Shown here: positions 7,098-10,303 of the stretch, piece by piece
Position numbering within the stretch: position 1 is the first letter of the stretch
Layout: each line of letters opens with the position of its first letter
Assembly: GCA_021847625.1 (NCBI GenBank)
Contig: JAJZQK010000065.1
Location: 1-10,303, forward strand
Reading direction: 5' to 3'
Source of the DNA: Chloroflexota bacterium
GTDB lineage: Bacteria > Chloroflexota > FW602-bin22 > JAMCYS01
Length of the DNA stretch: 10,303 nt
Position numbers and translations under genes: made by a program
The notes under the pieces: generated by a model
Database searches by the model: none
Seen by the model: only the letters and a program-made list of their open reading frames with translations
Told to the model about the DNA's origin: nothing

Positions 7098-7369
7098 CGC
7101 TCCTTCTCCCTTTCCGAATCCCGCTCCTCATCTTCTCCGTTCCCACTGTCCTGGCGCGGCCGGCAGGCCAGCGCGCGGGCCAACGTGACGGCGGAACGCC
7201 TGACGTCGAACGCCAGGTTGGCAAGCAGGAATAGTGCCAAGCGGCTCTGGCGACGGGGAGGTTCGGCCGGGCAGCGGCGAAAACTGCTGAGTTGGTGAGT
7301 GACGCGCCGTGATGCAGCGGTCCGGCAGGGCCGCACGACTCCACAACACGGCAATCTTTAGCAAGGGGC
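7098..7369. other. Gene-free region upstream of mnhA
   Basis: Open frames here are alternate-frame products with no recognisable domain. The longest leftward one (to 7354) runs on into mnhA in another frame. This stretch should hold the leftward promoter of the mnh operon, but no good -35/-10 pair is seen on the minus strand. An inverted repeat TTGGCA-11-TGCCAA occurs at 7218-7240. Confidence 0.5.
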
Positions 7370-7397
7370 TTGACAAGCGGCTATACTCTGGTATAAT
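7370..7397 (+). promoter_or_regulatory. Consensus sigma-70-type promoter for the zinc-ribbon gene transcript
   Basis: TTGACA at 7370-7375, a 16-nt spacer and TATAAT at 7392-7397; both boxes are perfect. The predicted start is near 7404. The nearest confident gene downstream begins at 7776, so the leader would be about 370 nt, unless the 43-codon ORF at 7525 or a separate small RNA is the first product. Confidence 0.85.
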
Positions 7398-7403
7398 CGG
7401 GTT

Positions 7404-7497
7404 GTGCCTATACTTGGCACTGTTCGTCTGCTTTTGGGAGAGAGCCCGCGAGGGGCCACTGGGTGGCACGTGTTCTCGGGGGTATCTGGTCCTCCCA
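7404..7497 (+). ncRNA. Predicted structured 5' leader or small RNA (unidentified)
   Basis: The sequence just after the promoter can fold. GTGCC (7404-7408) pairs with GGCAC (7416-7420) around a 7-nt loop at the predicted RNA 5' end. A longer rod follows: TGGGAG (7435-7440) pairs with CTCCCA (7492-7497), CCCGCGAG (7445-7452) with CTCGGGGG (7475-7482) with one mismatch, and GCCAC (7455-7459) with GTGGC (7463-7467). No known RNA family was recognised: 6S, SRP, tmRNA, RNase P and common riboswitch cores were considered from memory without a match. No U-rich terminator follows, so it is more likely a leader than a free RNA. Folding was done by eye. Confidence 0.3.
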
Positions 7498-7524
7498 GGG
7501 CTGGTCTGAGTCCGTGGCGGCAAC

Positions 7525-7656
7525 ATGCGGCGCAAAAAGGATCGCTTTCATTCGGTGCTAACTCTGCACGTCCCTGCGCCGTCGGCGGATGAGCGATGGC
7601 GACAGTTTGCCCGCCGAATCGGACATAGGTGGGAGGTGGTTGCTCCCCAGCAGTAG
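7525..7656 (+). CDS. Possible small ORF, 43 residues, unknown
   Basis: An ATG-to-TAG frame within the long leader of the zinc-ribbon gene. The product is strongly basic at the start (MRRKKDRF), then HSVLTLHVPAPSADE, then an amphipathic RWRQFARRIGHRWEVV segment rich in Arg and Trp. About 60% of third codon positions are G or C by my count, not far from neighbouring genes. There is an in-frame stop 18 nt upstream, so ATG is the only start. No convincing Shine-Dalgarno precedes it, only GGCGG at 7516-7520. It does not resemble a family I recognise. It could be a leader peptide, a small protein gene or chance. Confidence 0.3.
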   Translation: MRRKKDRFHSVLTLHVPAPSADERWRQFARRIGHRWEVVAPQQ

Positions 7657-7775
7657 CACGGCGTTCCGAGATGTCAGTGGCCGTAGCTGCGACCGCGGGA
7701 ACGCAGCGCGGCTCTAGCAATGGCGCAGGAGTTCCGCCGCGTTCGGCAGACAGCATTGGAGGATGCAGGCACCCC

Positions 7776-8081
7776 ATGACAGATATCACTACTGCCCTCA
7801 AGGATAAGACACTCAAGTGCCGTGAGTGCGGATGCACGTTTGTGTTCACGGTTGGCGAACAGACCTTCTTCCGCGAGAAGGGCCTGATGAACGAGCCCCA
7901 GCGTTGTCCAACCTGCCGGGCGGCAAGGCGTAGGGAGCGCTCTGGCGCAGGTCCTCGCGAGATGCACCCGGTGATCTGCGCGGAGTGTGGAGTCTCTACC
8001 ACGGTACCGTTCGTCCCCAGGAATGATCGGCCCGTCTATTGTGCCGCCTGCTTTGAAAAGATCAGAATGCAGAACAGGTAG
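7776..8081 (+). CDS. Double zinc-ribbon protein
   Basis: A 101-residue soluble protein with two four-cysteine modules. The first, residues 12-50, reads LKCRECGCTFVFTVGEQTFF through RCPTCRAARR (Cys15, Cys18, Cys44, Cys47). It matches the widespread probable zinc-ribbon domain with the FVFTxGEQxFFxxKGL core. The second, residues 68-92, is CAEC-17-CAAC with VPFVPRNDRPVYC, the CxxC/CxxC zinc-binding pattern often found beside the first. The basic linker RRRERSGAGPR (51-61) would suit nucleic acid contact, but the function is unknown. ATG at 7776 begins the conserved N-terminus; GGAGG lies 13 nt upstream and a weaker AGG at 7767-7769. The frame extends back to a GTG at 7629, but that part is low-complexity. 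Cys20 is an extra cysteine next to the first pair. Confidence 0.85.
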   Translation: MTDITTALKDKTLKCRECGCTFVFTVGEQTFFREKGLMNEPQRCPTCRAARRRERSGAGPREMHPVICAECGVSTTVPFVPRNDRPVYCAACFEKIRMQNR

Positions 8082-8127
8082 GAAACTACTCTGTCGGAGA
8101 GCTGCCGAGTAAATGGTAGCGTCGTCG

Positions 8128-8153
8128 CTGGCCAGGTCGATCGACCTGGCCAG
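8128..8153. terminator. Perfect 26-bp palindrome, possible terminator of the zinc-ribbon gene or an operator
   Basis: CTGGCCAGGTCGA followed immediately by its exact reverse complement, 46 nt after the zinc-ribbon stop. As RNA it makes an 11-bp stem with a GATC loop, followed by TGTGGTTCTC, only moderately T-rich. Position suits a terminator. Perfect symmetry with no spacer also suits a DNA site for a dimeric regulator of the downstream TPR gene. Confidence 0.5.
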
Positions 8154-8389
8154 TGTGGTTCTCAGCCATTAGCTACTGTGGCGTTCTTCTCGTTAGTGGC
8201 CTCACGATTGATGCACCGGAGGTGGGCATCGTGTATAATACCGCCTCGGCATCAGAGCGCCGAGCCTGTGTCCCCTCGGTCGAGTGTGTGGCACGAGTCC
8301 TGCATTCGGCTCGGCGAAGGCCCCGCCTTTGGGCGGATATCGCCCAAGCGCCAGGGCGTCTCGCAGTACAAGAGGTGGAGAGCGGAGAT
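8154..8389 (+). promoter_or_regulatory. Leader and candidate promoter region of the TPR gene
   Basis: This gene-free stretch holds a perfect TATAAT at 8234-8239. The -35 is poor: TTGATG (8208-8213) is 20 nt away and TGCACC (8212-8217) is 16 nt away. If used, the start would be near 8246 and the leader about 145 nt. In the leader, TTGGGCG (8329-8335) pairs with CGCCCAA (8341-8347) around a 5-nt loop, about 42 nt before the start codon. The open frame that continues through here from 8153 has no protein-like character and lies partly upstream of the predicted RNA start. Confidence 0.45.
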
Positions 8390-9208
8390 ATGGTACGTTT
8401 TCAGGCGGAGGACAAGGCTAAGCTGAAGAGGCAGCGGGTAGAACAAGCAGTCCGACTGGCAATGGAGAACAAATGGGAAGAGGCGGTGTCGGTCAATCGC
8501 AGCATCATCGAACTCTTCTCGGCCGACGTTGACGCTTACAACCGATTGGGCAAGGCCCTGACCGAGCTGAGCCGCTACCAGGAGGCGCGAGAGGCCTATC
8601 AGAAGGCACTCCAGCTCGATCCCATGAACCGCATCGCGGAGAAGAACCTGGCGCGGCTGGCGAACATCAGCGTCACCGCGGCAGGCGATAAAGGCCGCCG
8701 TCAGCTCGACCCCCGGTTCTTCGTCGAGGAGACGGGGAAGACGGGCGTGACTAACCTGGTCCAGTTGGGCACCGGCGAGGTACTCGCCCGCATGTCCGCG
8801 GGCGACCAGATATACCTAGTCCCGGAGGGCCGCGCTTTGGTGGTGCAGAACAGCCGCGGCGAATACATTGGCAAGGTCGAGCCGAGGCTCAGCCAGCGCT
8901 TGATCGATCTGATGAACGGCGGCAACAAGTACGCCGCGGCGATCACGTCGATGAACGACAATCAGGTAACGGTGATTATCCGCGAGATGGAGCGTCACCC
9001 GAGCCAGGCCGGTCGGGTTTCCTTCCCCTTCAAGCCCGGCGAAGGCGCGGGGATTCGCCCCTACATCAAGAGCACCCTTCTCCAGCAGTATGAGCTCGAG
9101 GAAGAAGAGGAAGAGGAGAACGTCGAGGAGGGAGAGTCGGGGCTCGAGGAGATGGAGGAGGAGGCAACCGACACGGACATGGAGGATACCGAGGAAGCCG
9201 GCAGTTAG
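8390..9208 (+). CDS. TPR protein with C-terminal HIRAN-like domain and acidic tail
   Basis: A 272-residue soluble protein. Residues 1-15 are basic. Residues 16-46 and 47-80 form two tetratricopeptide repeats; the second is clear, with DAYNRLGKALTELSRYQEA and YQKALQLDP. Residues 126-210 form a separate beta-rich domain: GDQIYLVPEGRALVVQNSRG, EYIGKVEPRLSQRLIDLMNGG and an alternating VTVIIREM strand. Its layout (a strand, an IGKV turn, a helix ending in a glycine turn, then a strand) resembles HIRAN-type domains, but this is judged by eye. Residues 236-270 are almost all Glu and Asp. Partners are unknown; TPRs imply a protein partner. Start: ATG at 8390, preceded by GAGGTGGAG (8372-8380) at 9 nt; the frame upstream to 8153 looks non-coding. 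Confidence 0.82.
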   Translation: MVRFQAEDKAKLKRQRVEQAVRLAMENKWEEAVSVNRSIIELFSADVDAYNRLGKALTELSRYQEAREAYQKALQLDPMNRIAEKNLARLANISVTAAGDKGRRQLDPRFFVEETGKTGVTNLVQLGTGEVLARMSAGDQIYLVPEGRALVVQNSRGEYIGKVEPRLSQRLIDLMNGGNKYAAAITSMNDNQVTVIIREMERHPSQAGRVSFPFKPGEGAGIRPYIKSTLLQQYELEEEEEEENVEEGESGLEEMEEEATDTDMEDTEEAGS

Positions 9209-9315
9209 CTGCATTGCGCCGAGGTCGAGCTGCCTCGGCCTGCCGGCGCGCTGGGCCGGGCACGCCAAGCGGCGCCGATTCGCGTTTAGTGCTGTGTTGA
9301 AGAGGAAAGTGAGGA
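9209..9315 (+). other. Intergenic spacer between the TPR and degV genes with a hairpin
   Basis: GCCGAGG (9218-9224) pairs with CCTCGGC (9233-9239) around an 8-nt loop, about 10 nt after the TPR stop. There is no T-run, so it is at most a weak terminator. No promoter was seen before degV, which may be co-transcribed with the TPR gene. Confidence 0.35.
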
Positions 9316-10170
9316 GTGGACTTGGGCGGCATTCGCGTGGTCACAGACAGTACGGCAAACCTCCCGGATCATCTGATCGCAAGGTACGGCATCGAAGTCG
9401 TGCCACTGCGGGTGCTGTTCGGCAATGAAGCCTTCGCGGAGGGCATCGAGCTATCCCAAGATGAGTTCTACAAACGACTGAAAGAGGCTCCCACCCTGCC
9501 CCGGACATCGCAGCCCTCCGCGGGCGAGTTCGCGGCCACCTACGAGCGCCTGGCCCAGGACGGGTCGGCGATCGTCTCCATCCACATATCATCAAGGCTG
9601 AGCGGAACCTTTGCCTCCGCCGAGGCCGCCAAGGGAATGGTCCCCAATATCAAGGTCAGCGTCGTCGACACCGCCACCACCTCGATGGGCCTGGCCCTTA
9701 TCGTGGTGGCGGCGGCCAGGGCGGCCGAGAGCGGCAAGTCCTACGAAGAGGTCCTGCGGGTAGTCGGTGAGCTTATTCCCCGCATCCGGTTGATGTTTGC
9801 CGTCGACACGCTGGAGTACTTGCAGAAAGGCGGCCGGATCGGGACGGCTACGGCCTTTCTCGGCAGCCTGCTGAGTGTGAAGCCGGTTCTGAGCGTACGT
9901 GACGGCATCGTGCAGCCGCTGGAGCGCGTGCGGACGAAGCAGCGGGCTGTCGACAGGATGGTTCACATTGCGGCGGAGGAGATACCGCCCGGCGCCCGGG
10001 TGCACATGGGCGTGCTGCATGGACAGGCGCCGGTGGAAGCCGCCGCGCTGATTGAGCGCGTAACCGAGCGGTTCAAGCCGGTAGAGGTCGAACTGGGAGA
10101 GGCCGGCCCGGTCATCGCTACGCACACGGGGCCGGGGGTCGTGGGGTTGGCCTTCTACGTGGAGCCTTAG
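9316..10170 (+). CDS. degV: DegV family fatty-acid-binding protein
   Basis: A 284-residue protein of normal DegV length and full domain set. DegV proteins bind a fatty acid between two alpha/beta domains; relatives such as FakB deliver it to a kinase for phospholipid synthesis. Motifs: RVVTDSTANLP at 7-17 (family opening), LPRTSQPSAGEF at 61-72 (the TSQPS loop that contacts the carboxylate), ISSRLSGTF at 91-99, LEYLQKGGRIG at 166-176, and KPVLSVRDG at 189-197. No FakA/DAK-type kinase gene is visible in the window. Start is uncertain: GTG at 9316, or TTG at 9322, which has AGGAG (9312-9316) 5 nt upstream; the difference is two residues. It ends before a strong terminator. Confidence 0.93.
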   Translation: MDLGGIRVVTDSTANLPDHLIARYGIEVVPLRVLFGNEAFAEGIELSQDEFYKRLKEAPTLPRTSQPSAGEFAATYERLAQDGSAIVSIHISSRLSGTFASAEAAKGMVPNIKVSVVDTATTSMGLALIVVAAARAAESGKSYEEVLRVVGELIPRIRLMFAVDTLEYLQKGGRIGTATAFLGSLLSVKPVLSVRDGIVQPLERVRTKQRAVDRMVHIAAEEIPPGARVHMGVLHGQAPVEAAALIERVTERFKPVEVELGEAGPVIATHTGPGVVGLAFYVEP

Positions 10171-10197
10171 CGGCCTGCCGCGGGAGAGGGAAAGCAA

Positions 10198-10236
10198 AAC
10201 AAACGGGCGCCCAGTGAAAATGGGCGCCCGTTTGTT
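10198..10236. terminator. Bidirectional intrinsic terminator after degV
   Basis: Sixteen-base arms at 10198-10213 and 10221-10236 are perfect complements around the loop GTGAAAA. The core GGGCGCCC is flanked by A-rich bases on the left and T-rich bases on the right. Read leftward, the stem is followed by GTTTGTTTTGCTTT, a good U-tract. Read rightward, the right arm itself ends in TTTGTT. It should stop degV transcription and also a leftward gene from the right edge. Confidence 0.9.
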
Positions 10237-10271
10237 CGTATCTACCGGAGGTGTACGCTGGGAGACGGCTG

Positions 10272-10303
10272 TTAGACTGCCTCTGCCCCCACCTTCTCCG
10301 TTT
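10272..10303 (-). CDS. Possible C-terminal tail of a leftward gene cut by the window edge
   Basis: Read leftward, the last 32 bases give TEKVGAEAV and then a TAA stop, open to the window edge. The tail is too short to name. The case for it is context: the terminator at 10198-10236 has its better U-tract on the minus strand, 36 nt beyond this stop, which predicts a leftward gene converging on degV. Confidence 0.35.
   Translation of the reverse strand, partial: TEKVGAEAV

Noticed and set aside
6725..7354. Leftward frame beginning upstream of mnhA with a short hydrophobic stretch (LALFLLANLAF)
   Set aside because: It continues into mnhA in a different frame as nonsense. The hydrophobic stretch is brief, followed by highly charged sequence, and no ribosome site or family was recognised.
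7629..7775. N-terminal extension of the zinc-ribbon protein from a GTG
   Set aside because: The 49 added residues are low-complexity and the family begins near the ATG at 7776.
7404..7775. 6S RNA, tRNA or SRP RNA in the zinc-ribbon leader
   Set aside because: No T-loop, SRP tetraloop motif or long closing stem was found. Only an unclassified structured leader can be supported.
7763..7807. 14-codon overlapping upstream ORF starting right after GGAGG
   Set aside because: There is no space between GGAGG and the ATG, so initiation is unlikely.
8153..8389. N-terminal extension of the TPR protein
   Set aside because: It starts within the palindrome, contains the candidate TATAAT, and lacks protein-like character. 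The ATG at 8390 has a good ribosome site.

Overview
This is a GC-rich bacterial chromosomal segment made almost entirely of ordinary housekeeping and membrane-energetics genes. No rRNA, tRNA, CRISPR array, insertion sequence or phage-like gene is visible. High GC, three probable TTG starts, a double zinc-ribbon protein and a TPR protein with a second C-terminal domain together suggest a Chloroflexota-type bacterium. That placement is inferred from protein character and has not been tested by any search.

Left end (1-1486): the last 26 codons of a MutM/Fpg DNA glycosylase run rightward. They converge, with 6 bp between stop codons, on a leftward M16 zinc metallopeptidase. The peptidase has its own near-consensus promoter and a very strong hairpin in its 5' leader.

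Centre (1487-7097): a complete seven-gene leftward Mrp/Mnh operon in the canonical order A-B-C-D-E-F-G. Most junctions overlap by 4-7 bp or are nearly abutting, and most starts have a GGAGG-type ribosome site. Together the genes encode a multisubunit cation/proton antiporter related to the membrane arm of complex I. MnhA and MnhD are the two large antiporter-like subunits. MnhA has Asp where the family usually has a membrane Glu. MnhD lacks the usual Lys/Arg before its LAYSS motif and appears to have a shortened cytoplasmic loop.

Right part (7098-10303): about 300 bp of regulatory DNA, then a consensus rightward promoter (TTGACA-16-TATAAT). A leader of about 370 nt follows, with predicted RNA structure and a possible 43-residue ORF, ahead of a 101-residue double zinc-ribbon protein. 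A perfect 26-bp palindrome follows that gene. Next come a TPR protein with a HIRAN-like C-terminal domain and an acidic tail, and then a DegV-family lipid-binding protein. A perfect 16-bp-stem bidirectional terminator closes the segment. The last 32 bases read leftward as the possible tail of another gene.

The window holds no evident new defence or mobile system. The points most worth a second look are the zinc-ribbon leader, the composition of the TPR protein, the palindrome, the MnhA/MnhD residue changes and the 5'-leader hairpin of the peptidase.
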